A stretch of DNA of 53,600 nt from Flavobacteriaceae bacterium (lineage in GTDB: Bacteria; Bacteroidota; Bacteroidia; Flavobacteriales; Flavobacteriaceae): assembly GCA_947379965.1 (NCBI GenBank), contig CANCPC010000006.1, forward strand, positions 1-53,600. Reading direction: 5' to 3'. Positions 17,712 to 25,998 of this stretch are shown here, piece by piece. The notes beneath the pieces are model-generated. The model was not told the origin of the DNA. It worked only from the letters and a program-made list of their open reading frames with translations, and made no database searches. The position numbers were made by a program, and so were the translations under genes. The stretch's first letter is position 1, and each line of letters opens with the position of its first letter.

Positions 17712-18659
17712 ATGGCAATTTTCAAAATAGTACACCTTACAAAATATCAATATAGTTGGCCAATAAAAGAAAGCATCAACGAAATTCGTTTGTTTCCACA
17801 TAATTTTGAAAGCCAAGATGTGCTCCAACATCAGCTTGTTATAAGTAATAATCCAATAGTAGAAATTTCTAAAGACGCCTTTGGAAACAGAGTAGGAAAT
17901 TTTAATACTTTAGAAGCTCATACCGAAATGACGATCGAATCAAGAATGATAGTTCGTGTAAATCATTCACTTAAAATTCCTGAAATAGATGCAACCACCG
18001 TCAATGATTTGGAAAAAGAGAAAGAAAAAAGTATTGAATTACTTCGATATTGCTATCCAAAAGTCATTGACAAACAAAATAAAATAGAGCGTATTCTAAA
18101 AAAAATAGATTGTAAAAACAAGTCTATTATAGAAATTGCTCAACAATGCAATGAATATGTGTTTAAAAATTTTACTTATACTAAAGGAATTACAAATATA
18201 GAAACTACCTTAGACGAACTTTTGGAAATTAAAAAAGGAGTTTGTCAAGATTTTGCTCATATTTTACTTCAACTATTGCGCACAGCAGGAATCCCTTCAA
18301 GATACGTAAGTGGCTATGTTTGCCCTAACGATAGTGGATTAAGAGGAGAAGGTGCTACTCACGCATGGGTAGAGTTTTATACTCCAACGCAAGGCTGGTT
18401 AGGCTTAGATCCTACTAACAATATCTGGACCATGGACAATCACGTGAAACTTTCAGTGGGAAGACATTTCGAGGATTGTACATTGGTAAAAGGAACTTTC
18501 AAAGGACTTTCTAAACAAACCCTTTCAGTAAGTGTTTCTATTGGTTATGAAGACGGAAGACAATTTGAAGAAATAAATAATGTAAAATTGCAAGCCGTTA
18601 GCGTTGAACAACAAGAACAAATTAAGCATTTAGAACAAGAACATCAGCAACAACAATAA
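17712..18659 (+). CDS. Transglutaminase-like cysteine protease-fold protein
   Basis: An N-terminal beta domain (bacterial transglutaminase-like N-terminal region, about 1-90) precedes a transglutaminase core. Its triad can be read as Cys178 (GVCQDFAH), His217 (THAWVEF) and Asp233 (LGLDPTNN). The C-terminus ends in a Gln/Glu-rich tail. The protein has 315 residues and no signal peptide. In this conserved trio the transglutaminase is thought either to cleave or to cross-link the product of the ATP-grasp protein. It starts 5 bp after the alpha-E gene and ends the operon before an inverted repeat. Confidence 0.88.
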   Translation: MAIFKIVHLTKYQYSWPIKESINEIRLFPHNFESQDVLQHQLVISNNPIVEISKDAFGNRVGNFNTLEAHTEMTIESRMIVRVNHSLKIPEIDATTVNDLEKEKEKSIELLRYCYPKVIDKQNKIERILKKIDCKNKSIIEIAQQCNEYVFKNFTYTKGITNIETTLDELLEIKKGVCQDFAHILLQLLRTAGIPSRYVSGYVCPNDSGLRGEGATHAWVEFYTPTQGWLGLDPTNNIWTMDNHVKLSVGRHFEDCTLVKGTFKGLSKQTLSVSVSIGYEDGRQFEEINNVKLQAVSVEQQEQIKHLEQEHQQQQ

Positions 18660-18680
18660 AGAGAAACCTCTTTTTACTAA

Positions 18681-18723
18681 TATGCCTCTAATTATATCAT
18701 ATATTGAAATAATTAGAGGCATA
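18681..18723. terminator. Hairpin between convergent transcription units
   Basis: A perfect 14-bp inverted repeat (TATGCCTCTAATTA with its complement at 18710-18723) has a 15-nt loop. It lacks a clean U-tract, so termination activity is inferred only from its place between two converging operons. Confidence 0.55.
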
Positions 18724-18762
18724 CTCATTAAATTAAGTCTATAAAATAGGGGACGAATTGTA

Positions 18763-20100
18763 TTACATATTAAACAACCAACTTGACGGATTATTATAAA
18801 TCGTATTTTGCATTATGATGAATTTCATGACGGTTTTTCCCGAATCGCCGCTAGTTCTTATTTTTCCTATGCTTTGTTTAATACTCACTTTATCCCCTTT
18901 ACTTACAGAAACGGAACTTAAGTTTTGATAAACAGTAAAATAATCTCCATGCTGAATCACAACTGCTTTTGTAACGGGAGACGTTACCAAAACACTAGAC
19001 ACAACACCTCCAAAAACAGCTCTTGCCGATGCTCCTTGATCAGTTGTAATTTCTACACCACTATTGTGAACCGTTACAGAACTTATAACAGGATCTGGAT
19101 GATCTCCATAGGCCGAGGATACAAAACCTTTTTCAACGGGCCAAGGCAATTTCCCTCTGTTAGCTTTGAAATTATCTGCAAGGATTTTTGATTCTGCTGT
19201 AAGCACTATTTTTGAAGAAGAAACTGCAGTTTCTGAAGAAACAATCGCTTTTGCTCTAGTTTTTAATTCCTCATTAGACTCAACTTTAGAAGCCGCTTTG
19301 GCCATAGCTTTTGCTTTTTCCATCGCTCTTTCCATCGCTGCTTTTCTATTAGCTTCGGCAATAGCTTCACGAATTAATTGATCAATTTTTTTATCAATAG
19401 CTCGGGCTTCTTGTTGTTTTTTCTTTATTTCACTAGCTATCTTAATTTTATCTTTTTTAATGGTTTTTACCAGTTTTTCTTGTTCCTGTTTTTCCTTCAA
19501 TAATGATAACCGCTCTTTTTCATTTTCTTCAACTAATTTTTGTTTAGCTGTTTTTTGAACATTCAGTTTATCGTTATAAACGATGAGTTGACTTGTTTTT
19601 GATTTAATTTCTTCTCCCTGCAACTTTCTATAATTAGTGTATTGCTTCATGTATTGCGCTCTTTTGTAGGCCTGCAAAAAATTCTGCGATGACAATATAA
19701 ACATCGCTCTGCTTTGCTCCGATCGACTTTTATATGACTTCACAATCATACGAGAATAATCTTCTTTGAGTACTTCAAGTTGTTCTTTTAGCTTGTTGAT
19801 TTGTACTTGATTAATGTACATATCATTACTCAAAAGTTTGGTTTGCCTTTCGGTAGTATTTATTAATTTTTCTTTAAGTTTGATTTTAGTGGTCTGAATT
19901 GCAAATACAGTAACAGCCGATTTTTCTTTTTTACTGACCGACTGTAATAATATTTCGTTTTCCCTAATTTCTTTTTGAATTTGGGCTTTTCGTTCTTCTA
20001 ATTTTTCTTGTTGGCTAGACTGGCTCCACACAAGTGAAGTCATACTTATAAAAATCAGGCTTAGGAGAAATTTTGGCATCTTAAAAATATATTTATGCAA
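18763..20100 (-). CDS. EnvC-like murein hydrolase activator (degenerate M23/LytM)
   Basis: A signal peptide ends near LVWSQ. A coiled coil of about 250 residues, rich in Lys/Glu/Gln, leads to a C-terminal LytM-type domain (445 residues). In that domain the zinc ligands are degraded: the HxxxD region reads HNSGVEI and the usual LHFEI reads MKFII. The protein is therefore probably not a peptidase but, like E. coli EnvC, an activator of amidases in cell separation. The ATG at 20079 (MPKFLL) is an alternative start. It is the last gene of a run with the DUF4292 lipoprotein (2-bp gap) and the TPR protein, an order that I recall as common in Flavobacteriia. Confidence 0.82.
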   Translation of the reverse strand: MHKYIFKMPKFLLSLIFISMTSLVWSQSSQQEKLEERKAQIQKEIRENEILLQSVSKKEKSAVTVFAIQTTKIKLKEKLINTTERQTKLLSNDMYINQVQINKLKEQLEVLKEDYSRMIVKSYKSRSEQSRAMFILSSQNFLQAYKRAQYMKQYTNYRKLQGEEIKSKTSQLIVYNDKLNVQKTAKQKLVEENEKERLSLLKEKQEQEKLVKTIKKDKIKIASEIKKKQQEARAIDKKIDQLIREAIAEANRKAAMERAMEKAKAMAKAASKVESNEELKTRAKAIVSSETAVSSSKIVLTAESKILADNFKANRGKLPWPVEKGFVSSAYGDHPDPVISSVTVHNSGVEITTDQGASARAVFGGVVSSVLVTSPVTKAVVIQHGDYFTVYQNLSSVSVSKGDKVSIKQSIGKIRTSGDSGKTVMKFIIMQNTIYNNPSSWLFNM

Positions 20101-20102
20101 AC

Positions 20103-20888
20103 TTACTTAATTAAAATTCTTTTGTAACCATTTGGCACGCTATAAGGAAAAGAAAGTTCTTCGTTAAAGCTAATTGTATTGTATTCTAGATTAATTTCGC
20201 TTTTTCTATTGTTTTGAAAAGCGTTTATAATGACACTCGTAGGCAAAGTTGCTTCCTTGTAAAAAACTTCATTTGCATAGGTAACTTGAATCATTCTTCC
20301 TTCGGTAGTTTGCGAAATTTCTTGTTTTTTGACAAAAAACTTATCCGCATCTAAATAAAAAAATTTCTTAGTATTACCCCCCGAAACATCTTCTAATTTA
20401 TAGGTTTGATCTGCTAATGTTTCTGTGAATTTTCCGTTTTTCAAATCGTCAATTGTGCGACCTAATAACATATTTTGAATTTTATTGAAATCTAAATCCG
20501 TACCTAGCCATTGGCTCAAAACGCTAAAGTCACCTTCAAAATAACTGCCACTTATCTTTTCATAGTAACTGACTGCTGTTGGCGTAATCAAAGCTTTCGC
20601 CATTGTAATTCCCAAAAACCGAATGCTTACCAAAATTTGTTCGTCCTTCTTAATTTTTATCTCGGCGGTAACATTCTGAGTTTGCTTATCATCAACATAT
20701 TGAACATTGGATTTTATGTTTAATGTAGAAAAATTAGCTTTATTATTGTTGTAATTTTCTATTACATTGCTCGTTTTTGCATGATTTTCTGGTTTTAGTG
20801 TATCAACTAAGGCAGCTTTCGATTTACAAGAAACGAAAGTCAGCGAACTGATAAACCCAAAAAACAGAACGAATAACACTCTTTTCAT
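20103..20888 (-). CDS. DUF4292 lipoprotein
   Basis: The lipobox Cys21 (TFVSC) is followed by a beta-rich domain of about 220 residues. It has the DUF4292 features: a repeated pattern of amphipathic strands (FSTLNIKSNVQY, VSIRFLGITMAKALITP, YYEKISGSYFEGDFS). DUF4292 resembles the LolA/LolB lipid-binding fold, so it may bind lipid or lipoprotein in the periplasm; that is inference. It lies between the TPR gene (6-bp gap) and the envC-like gene (2-bp gap), so the three are translated from one mRNA. Confidence 0.8.
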   Translation of the reverse strand: MKRVLFVLFFGFISSLTFVSCKSKAALVDTLKPENHAKTSNVIENYNNNKANFSTLNIKSNVQYVDDKQTQNVTAEIKIKKDEQILVSIRFLGITMAKALITPTAVSYYEKISGSYFEGDFSVLSQWLGTDLDFNKIQNMLLGRTIDDLKNGKFTETLADQTYKLEDVSGGNTKKFFYLDADKFFVKKQEISQTTEGRMIQVTYANEVFYKEATLPTSVIINAFQNNRKSEINLEYNTISFNEELSFPYSVPNGYKRILIK

Positions 20889-20894
20889 TTTATT

Positions 20895-22238
20895 TTACTT
20901 TTTTAACAACGAATCGGCTTTAGAAAAATAGATCTCTTTTTTCTTTTGATCTCCCAAACCATTATAAGCTTCGCCGAGTTGAACGTTGAAATTGATTTCC
21001 AAAACGACGTCATTAACCAAATAATCTAGGCCCATTTCGAGCATTTCTTTGGCTTTTTTAAATTGCTTTAATTGATTATTGGCCAAACCCGAAAAATAAT
21101 AAAACTGAGGCTGTGTTGGAAAACTTTCAATCATTGCACTCGATTTTTTGGCAAGCAAATCAAACTGTTTTGTTTCAACATAAGCTTGAAACAAAAGCAA
21201 ATTAGCTTCTATATCTTGCCCCGAATTTTTCCTTAAAGCTTGTTCATAATATTTTACTGCTTTCTCCCACTGTTTTTTATTATGATAATACTTCCCTATT
21301 TCTTTGGAAACATCTACAGAGTTGTCCGTATCAAAATAAGAAATTGCTTTTTCTAAATCAATTTCGTATTGCGGATTCGTATCTACAAAAATCAAGAACT
21401 CATTCAGGATTCGATGTTTTATTTTTGAATCCATTTTTGAACTTGCCAAAACCATATTCATCGAATTTATCGCTTTTGGACCATCATTTTTATCCAAATA
21501 AAATTTGAATAATCCCACTTGCGCCCATACCGAAGTCGGAATTTCTGCTTCAAGTTTTTGGGTAATTTCAAGTGCTTTTTCGACATCATCATTTTCAGAA
21601 TACAACCGAATTAAAGCAATATAATTCGATTCTTCTTTTGGTTTTTTATTGATTTGGTCAATCAAATTAGCAATTTCTGCGTTTTGATATTTCCCTTGGG
21701 ATAAAATCTGAATTTTATATAATTCCCTTCTGTCCGATTTTCCAATCTTGTCATTCAACTCATTGATAAGAACGAGCGCTTTGTCAAATTGTTGCGTATT
21801 CATATAAAGCGAAACCAAATCCTCTTTGTAAACTTGGTCAAATTCTATCAACTTATTGACAATGACAATCGCTTGATTGTAATCTTTGGTTTGGTAACTC
21901 ACATCATACATTCCAACCCAAAACCATTTGTTTTTTGGTTCAATTTGGGTTGCTTTTTCGAATGAATTATAGGCATTTCTATAATCTTTCAATGCCAACT
22001 GATTTTTTCCTAATTCGAAATAGACCGTGGCATCATTTGGTTTAATTTTCAAACATTGTTCAAGAGCTATAATGGCTTTATCATAATTCTCGATGCCTTT
22101 TTGCATCAAGGATTCATAAAAAAAATCTTGAAATTTATCCGTTTCAGGCTTGATTTGCTCGGGTTCCGTTTGTGCCATAAGCACCGCCGGATTGCAAAGC
22201 AAAACCAAGAATAGAAATGTCAAGATTGTTTTTTTCAT
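20895..22238 (-). CDS. Exported tetratricopeptide-repeat protein
   Basis: A signal peptide (about 1-23, ending VLMAQ) is followed by TPR units throughout the 447 residues. Examples are AIIALEQCLKIKPNDATVYFELG, AYNSFEKATQIEPKNKWFW and AVKYYEQALRKNSGQDIEAN. TPR superhelices bind other proteins, and the genomic partner is most likely the DUF4292 lipoprotein or the EnvC-like protein that follow in the same operon. It probably acts as a periplasmic scaffold in envelope assembly. The precise function is not known. Confidence 0.8.
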   Translation of the reverse strand: MKKTILTFLFLVLLCNPAVLMAQTEPEQIKPETDKFQDFFYESLMQKGIENYDKAIIALEQCLKIKPNDATVYFELGKNQLALKDYRNAYNSFEKATQIEPKNKWFWVGMYDVSYQTKDYNQAIVIVNKLIEFDQVYKEDLVSLYMNTQQFDKALVLINELNDKIGKSDRRELYKIQILSQGKYQNAEIANLIDQINKKPKEESNYIALIRLYSENDDVEKALEITQKLEAEIPTSVWAQVGLFKFYLDKNDGPKAINSMNMVLASSKMDSKIKHRILNEFLIFVDTNPQYEIDLEKAISYFDTDNSVDVSKEIGKYYHNKKQWEKAVKYYEQALRKNSGQDIEANLLLFQAYVETKQFDLLAKKSSAMIESFPTQPQFYYFSGLANNQLKQFKKAKEMLEMGLDYLVNDVVLEINFNVQLGEAYNGLGDQKKKEIYFSKADSLLKK

Positions 22239-22268
22239 TTTATACTTTTCAATTATACTACTACAATC

Positions 22269-22373
22269 AACGGATTAAAATCCGTTGCTACAATACATCC
22301 CGTTCCTACGGAACTTGTAAGTATGTATGAGAGCCATTGGCTCGATACATTTTGTAAGCCTGGACTTTAGTCC
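22269..22373. repeat. Cluster of four short palindromes (REP-like)
   Basis: Within 105 bp four hairpins follow each other: AACGGA-TCCGTT (22269-22286), GTTCC-GGAAC (22302-22314), GAGCCA-TGGCTC (22331-22343) and GGACT-AGTCC (22362-22373). The block fills the gap between the TPR and nucleotidyltransferase genes. Such palindromes are scattered through Flavobacterium-type genomes, and the block looks like a composite REP-like element. Confidence 0.6.
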
Positions 22374-22377
22374 GGTT

Positions 22378-23388
22378 TTATTCCAATACCGAATAATCGC
22401 CAATGCTAATGCTTGTAAATTTACCGTCGAAACTGGCGTGATTACCTATCATTGCGTTGTCTAAATTGGCATTTTTTATATGAGAATGGGTTTGCACCAA
22501 ACTGTTTTTTATTTTGCTATCACTCACGTGACATCCGTTTCCTAAAGAAACATTGGGTCCCACGGTTGAGTTAATTAGAACTACATTTTCACCAATATAA
22601 CAAGGCGGAATTATAGTTGAATTTTCTAATTTCACGTCATAACCTACTAAATGTTCTCCGTCATTATACAAGAAACCAAGCATTCTAGAATTGGTTTCAA
22701 CCGTAACATCTTTGTTACCGCAATCCATCCATTCTGCAACTTCACCCGGAACAAATTTCATGCCTTTTGCCATCATTTGTTTGATCCCGTCATTAATTTG
22801 GTATTCTCCACCGTGAATAATGTTATTGTCTAACACTAATTGCAATTCATCTTTTAGAACGGCAACATCTTTAAAATAGTAAATTCCGATAACAGCAAGA
22901 TCCGAAACAAATTCTTTTGGTTTCTCGACCAATTCGATTATTTCATTCTTTTCATTTAAATTGATTACACCAAAAGCTTCTGGTTGATCGACTTGTTTTA
23001 CCCAAATAACGCTATCAGCAGTGGCATCTAATTCAAAATCGGCACGAATTAATGTGTCGGCATAAGCAATAACTGCTGGCCCACTCAAAGATTCTTTGGC
23101 ACACATAATGGCGTGACCAGTTCCTAGCGCTTCATTTTGATAATAAATAGTTCCTTTTGAACCTAGTTTTTCGGCAATGGCAATTAGATCTTCTTCTACT
23201 TTTTTGCCAAAACTTTCGTGAATAATAAAAGCTATTTCTTCAATATCTTGATTTAAAACCCCTGCAATATCCTCGACCAAACGGTGTACGATTGGTTTTC
23301 CAGCAATAGGAATTAACGGTTTAGGAATTGTTAATGTGTGTGGTCTTAATCTGGATCCTCGTCCAGCCATTGGTACTATTATTTTCAT
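22378..23388 (-). CDS. Sugar-nucleotide (NDP-sugar) pyrophosphorylase
   Basis: The N-terminal signature at residues 3-33 (VPMAGRGSRLRPHTLTIPKP then IPIAGKPI) is the nucleotidyltransferase loop that binds NTP and sugar-1-phosphate. The core continues to about residue 230. The last 90 residues have hexapeptide-type repeats (ENVVLINSTVGPNVSLGNGC) that form a left-handed beta helix. This layout suits glucose-1-phosphate thymidylyl- or uridylyltransferase-like enzymes, but base and sugar specificity cannot be read. With 336 residues it has the normal length. It may supply activated sugar for the envelope glycans made elsewhere in the region. Confidence 0.85.
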   Translation of the reverse strand: MKIIVPMAGRGSRLRPHTLTIPKPLIPIAGKPIVHRLVEDIAGVLNQDIEEIAFIIHESFGKKVEEDLIAIAEKLGSKGTIYYQNEALGTGHAIMCAKESLSGPAVIAYADTLIRADFELDATADSVIWVKQVDQPEAFGVINLNEKNEIIELVEKPKEFVSDLAVIGIYYFKDVAVLKDELQLVLDNNIIHGGEYQINDGIKQMMAKGMKFVPGEVAEWMDCGNKDVTVETNSRMLGFLYNDGEHLVGYDVKLENSTIIPPCYIGENVVLINSTVGPNVSLGNGCHVSDSKIKNSLVQTHSHIKNANLDNAMIGNHASFDGKFTSISIGDYSVLE

Positions 23389-23408
23389 TTTTTATTGTTT
23401 TTTAAAAA

Positions 23409-23478
23409 CTTCAAAATTCGATGTTCGTTATTCAAAATTAAAAATGGTTTAATGTTGAACAACGAATTTTAAAGTTTA
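23409..23478. repeat. Imperfect palindromic repeat, copy 1 (3' flank of the four-helix-bundle gene)
   Basis: The sequence starts CTTCAAAATTCG and ends ACGAATTTTAAAG, so its two ends are inverted repeats of each other. The interior carries TTCGTTATTCAAAATTAAAAA and AATGTTGAAC-type motifs that recur in copy 2 at 23867-23952. Confidence 0.7.
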
Positions 23479-23481
23479 TAA

Positions 23482-23850
23482 TTATTTAGTGTTTAATTTT
23501 GATTTAGATGTTTCTATACTTTTTACAAATATTGAAATTAATTCATTATTTTCCTTAATTGATAAAACTAATATTTCTTCTTCTTTTTGATACAATTTTG
23601 CTCTTTGAATTATTTTCAAACAAGAATGTGTCTCTCTCAATTCTTTTAGCACAATCGACATTTTATGAATAAAATCGTTTCTAGATTCTGCACTTTGTGC
23701 CTCACTATAAATTAAAGAAGGTGAAGTTCCTGAACGTACTATCTGTCCTGATAAGTGATTACCGGCCTTACTGTTATTTAAATTATCGGTGATTTCGATA
23801 ATCATTACCGCAAAATCGATAAGCCTTTCGTGTAAGTCAAATTGTTTCAT
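23482..23850 (-). CDS. Four-helix-bundle protein (S23 / 23S rRNA intervening-sequence family)
   Basis: The 122 residues form four amphipathic helices, with the family hallmarks FDLHERLIDFAVMI at the start, LSGQIVRSGTSPSLIYSEA in the second helix and HKMSIVLKELRETHSCLKI in the third. Proteins of this family are found inside 23S rRNA intervening sequences and, related in fold, as Avd in diversity-generating retroelements. Most stand-alone copies have no known role. The gene sits in the short gap between the nucleotidyltransferase and dut and is bracketed by two copies of one palindromic repeat, which looks like an inserted cassette. Confidence 0.87.
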   Translation of the reverse strand: MKQFDLHERLIDFAVMIIEITDNLNNSKAGNHLSGQIVRSGTSPSLIYSEAQSAESRNDFIHKMSIVLKELRETHSCLKIIQRAKLYQKEEEILVLSIKENNELISIFVKSIETSKSKLNTK

Positions 23851-23866
23851 ATTGTTACCTTTTTAA

Positions 23867-23952
23867 CTTCAAAATTCGTTATTCAACGTTCTTTATTCAA
23901 AATTAAAAAAGGTTGAATGTTGAATAACGAACAACGAATTTTGAAATTTACA
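23867..23952. repeat. Imperfect palindromic repeat, copy 2 (5' flank of the four-helix-bundle gene)
   Basis: This repeats copy 1 in the same orientation: CTTCAAAATTCG, TTTATTCAAAATTAAAAA, GAATGTTGAA and ACAACGAATTTTGAAA. The outer arms pair with each other, so it can also fold as a long imperfect hairpin. Confidence 0.7.
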
Positions 23953-23958
23953 AATTTC

Positions 23959-24393
23959 CTACTTCACCCCCGTACTTCCAAAACCACCTTCTCCACGTGA
24001 TGTTTCGGATAATTCCTGAACTTCAATCCATTCGGCTCTTTCGTGTTTGGCGATGATAAGTTGCGCGATGCGTTCACCGTTTTCGACAACGAAAGCTTCA
24101 TTGGATAAATTTACTAAAATCACACCAATTTCTCCACGATAATCGGCATCAACTGTTCCTGGCGAATTGAGTACGGTGATTCCTTTTTTGGCTGCCAAGC
24201 CGCTTCTTGGACGTACTTGCGCTTCATAACCAATTGGTAATTCGATGAAAAGTCCCGTTTTTACAATGGCTCTTTCTAAAGGTTGCAAGGTGATTGATAG
24301 GGTTAAATTAGCACGCAAATCCATTCCAGCCGAAGCTATGGTTTCATAATTAGGCAAGGCGTGTTGCGATTTATTGATGATGTTAATGTTCAT
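23959..24393 (-). CDS. dut: Deoxyuridine 5'-triphosphate nucleotidohydrolase
   Basis: All five dUTPase motifs are present in 144 residues: [34 protein letters not shown] and the C-terminal Gly-rich [10 protein letters not shown]. The enzyme hydrolyses dUTP to dUMP and pyrophosphate as a homotrimer, keeping uracil out of DNA and feeding dTMP synthesis. It is cytoplasmic. It follows the flippase on the same strand after 42 bp that contain a dispersed repeat. Confidence 0.96.
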   Translation of the reverse strand: MNINIINKSQHALPNYETIASAGMDLRANLTLSITLQPLERAIVKTGLFIELPIGYEAQVRPRSGLAAKKGITVLNSPGTVDADYRGEIGVILVNLSNEAFVVENGERIAQLIIAKHERAEWIEVQELSETSRGEGGFGSTGVK

Positions 24394-24402
24394 TATTTTT
24401 TT

Positions 24403-24433
24403 ATTGTGAGGAACGTGGCAATCTCGTACCTCT
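24403..24433 (-). repeat. Dispersed intergenic repeat, copy B
   Basis: Read on the minus strand it gives GAGGTACGAGATTGCCACGT followed by TCCTCACAAT, matching the core of copy A at 16699-16746. It fills most of the 42-bp gap between the flippase and dut. Confidence 0.55.
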
Positions 24434-24435
24434 TT

Positions 24436-25914
24436 TTATTTTCGTTTAATTATTCGTTTTAATGTTTCTTTTTCGTTGTGATATATAAAGTACAAGAATA
24501 TTACCAATAATGGGATTCCGACAAAATAGTTTTCACGGAAATAATAGAATGACACGATAGAAAACCCAATGGAAAGTCCCAAATAGGCGCTGATTTTTTT
24601 GATGTCGTAAGGAATTGGATAGTATTTATTTCCCAAAATATAAGAAATCAACATCATTGTTCCGTAAGCCGCTATCGTGGCGATTGCTGATCCCATATAT
24701 CCACCATTTCCTTTTTCTTGCATGATCGGAATCAGACTAAAATTTAAAACTAATGTTACAATTGCTCCAACAATCGAAATATAAGCTCCAATATGCGTCT
24801 TATCGATCAATTTGTACCAAACCGAAAGATTGGTGTAAATACCCAGAAAAAAGTTGGCCAATATGATTAGTGGAACCACTTTCATGGCTTCCCAATAGGA
24901 AGAATCCCGAATCATGAGGTATTTGAAAATATCGGCAAAAACTATTACTGTTAGCAAAATAAAAGAACCAAAAATCACGAAATATTTGGTTATTGTGGCA
25001 TACGTTTGAGGTGCATTTTCATTGGATGCGTGGCTAAAAAAGAAAGGTTCAATTCCTAATGTGTAGGCAGTTCTATATAAAACCATGAACAATCCCAGTT
25101 TATAACAGGCGGAATATACTCCAACTTGCGCATCGGCGATGTTGGCTGGCAATAATTTTCCTAACAAGATTTTATCAAATTGTTCATTGATAGCAAAGGC
25201 AATTCCTGCAACCATAATTGGCAAACCATATTTTATCATTCGTTTCCACAAACTGAAATCGAAATTCCATTTTAATGAAAAATAATCGGGTGACAAAACT
25301 ACAAATGTGAGTAAACTGGCAACAATATTAGCTACAAAAATATACCCTATTTGGAAATTCTCGGCGTATAAGGAGCTTAAAAAGCCGCTTGGGTTTGACG
25401 CCGCTATTTTTGGCAAATAAATTAAAAAGAAGATGTTTAAGCTAAGGTTAACTACTACATTTCCTATTTTGATTACGGCATAAACCATTGGTTTTTGAAA
25501 GGCTCTTAATTTCGAAAATGGAATAATTACAAGTGCATCAAGAACCAAAATCCAAAGGGTATAGGTAATATATTGAACATCGATTCCCGAAAAGGAAGCC
25601 AACGCATTCCGAAACAATAAAGCCGGAAACAAGAACAATATGGTAGTCCAAAAAACAGAAACTGTGGTGGTTTCAACAACCGATTTTTTATCCGTTTCAT
25701 TGTTGTAAAATCTAAAAAAAGCTGTTTCCATTCCGTAAGCCAAGATTACATTAAAGAAAATCATATAGGCAAAAATGATGGAGACTTTTCCATATTCCTC
25801 TTTTGGAAGCAAATTCGTGTAAAGGGGCACCAATAAAAAGCTGAACATACGTGGCATAACCGTTGCGAGTCCGTATATTGCTGTTTGTTTGAAAAGTTTT
25901 TTATATAATCCCAA
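24436..25914 (-). CDS. Oligosaccharide flippase (Wzx / MATE-like)
   Basis: The 492-residue protein contains about 12-14 membrane segments. Its N-terminus (KLFKQTAIYGLATVMPRMFSF and LLVPLYTNLLPKEEYG) is typical of polysaccharide-biosynthesis flippases. They move lipid-linked sugar units across the inner membrane. The gene heads the minus-strand run that includes dut and the sugar nucleotidyltransferase. The lipid-linked substrate is unknown, and a lipid II flippase role is an alternative. Confidence 0.83.
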   Translation of the reverse strand: MGLYKKLFKQTAIYGLATVMPRMFSFLLVPLYTNLLPKEEYGKVSIIFAYMIFFNVILAYGMETAFFRFYNNETDKKSVVETTTVSVFWTTILFLFPALLFRNALASFSGIDVQYITYTLWILVLDALVIIPFSKLRAFQKPMVYAVIKIGNVVVNLSLNIFFLIYLPKIAASNPSGFLSSLYAENFQIGYIFVANIVASLLTFVVLSPDYFSLKWNFDFSLWKRMIKYGLPIMVAGIAFAINEQFDKILLGKLLPANIADAQVGVYSACYKLGLFMVLYRTAYTLGIEPFFFSHASNENAPQTYATITKYFVIFGSFILLTVIVFADIFKYLMIRDSSYWEAMKVVPLIILANFFLGIYTNLSVWYKLIDKTHIGAYISIVGAIVTLVLNFSLIPIMQEKGNGGYMGSAIATIAAYGTMMLISYILGNKYYPIPYDIKKISAYLGLSIGFSIVSFYYFRENYFVGIPLLVIFLYFIYHNEKETLKRIIKRK

Positions 25915-25998
25915 GGAGGTGTGTTTTTATTTTACGAAACAAAAATAAGTATTTCTATGGTTTAATATCGATTTTATTGATTCAAACTACTTAGATTA

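Noticed and set aside
22269..22373. Possible CRISPR array
   Set aside because: The four palindromes differ in sequence and there are no regular spacers.
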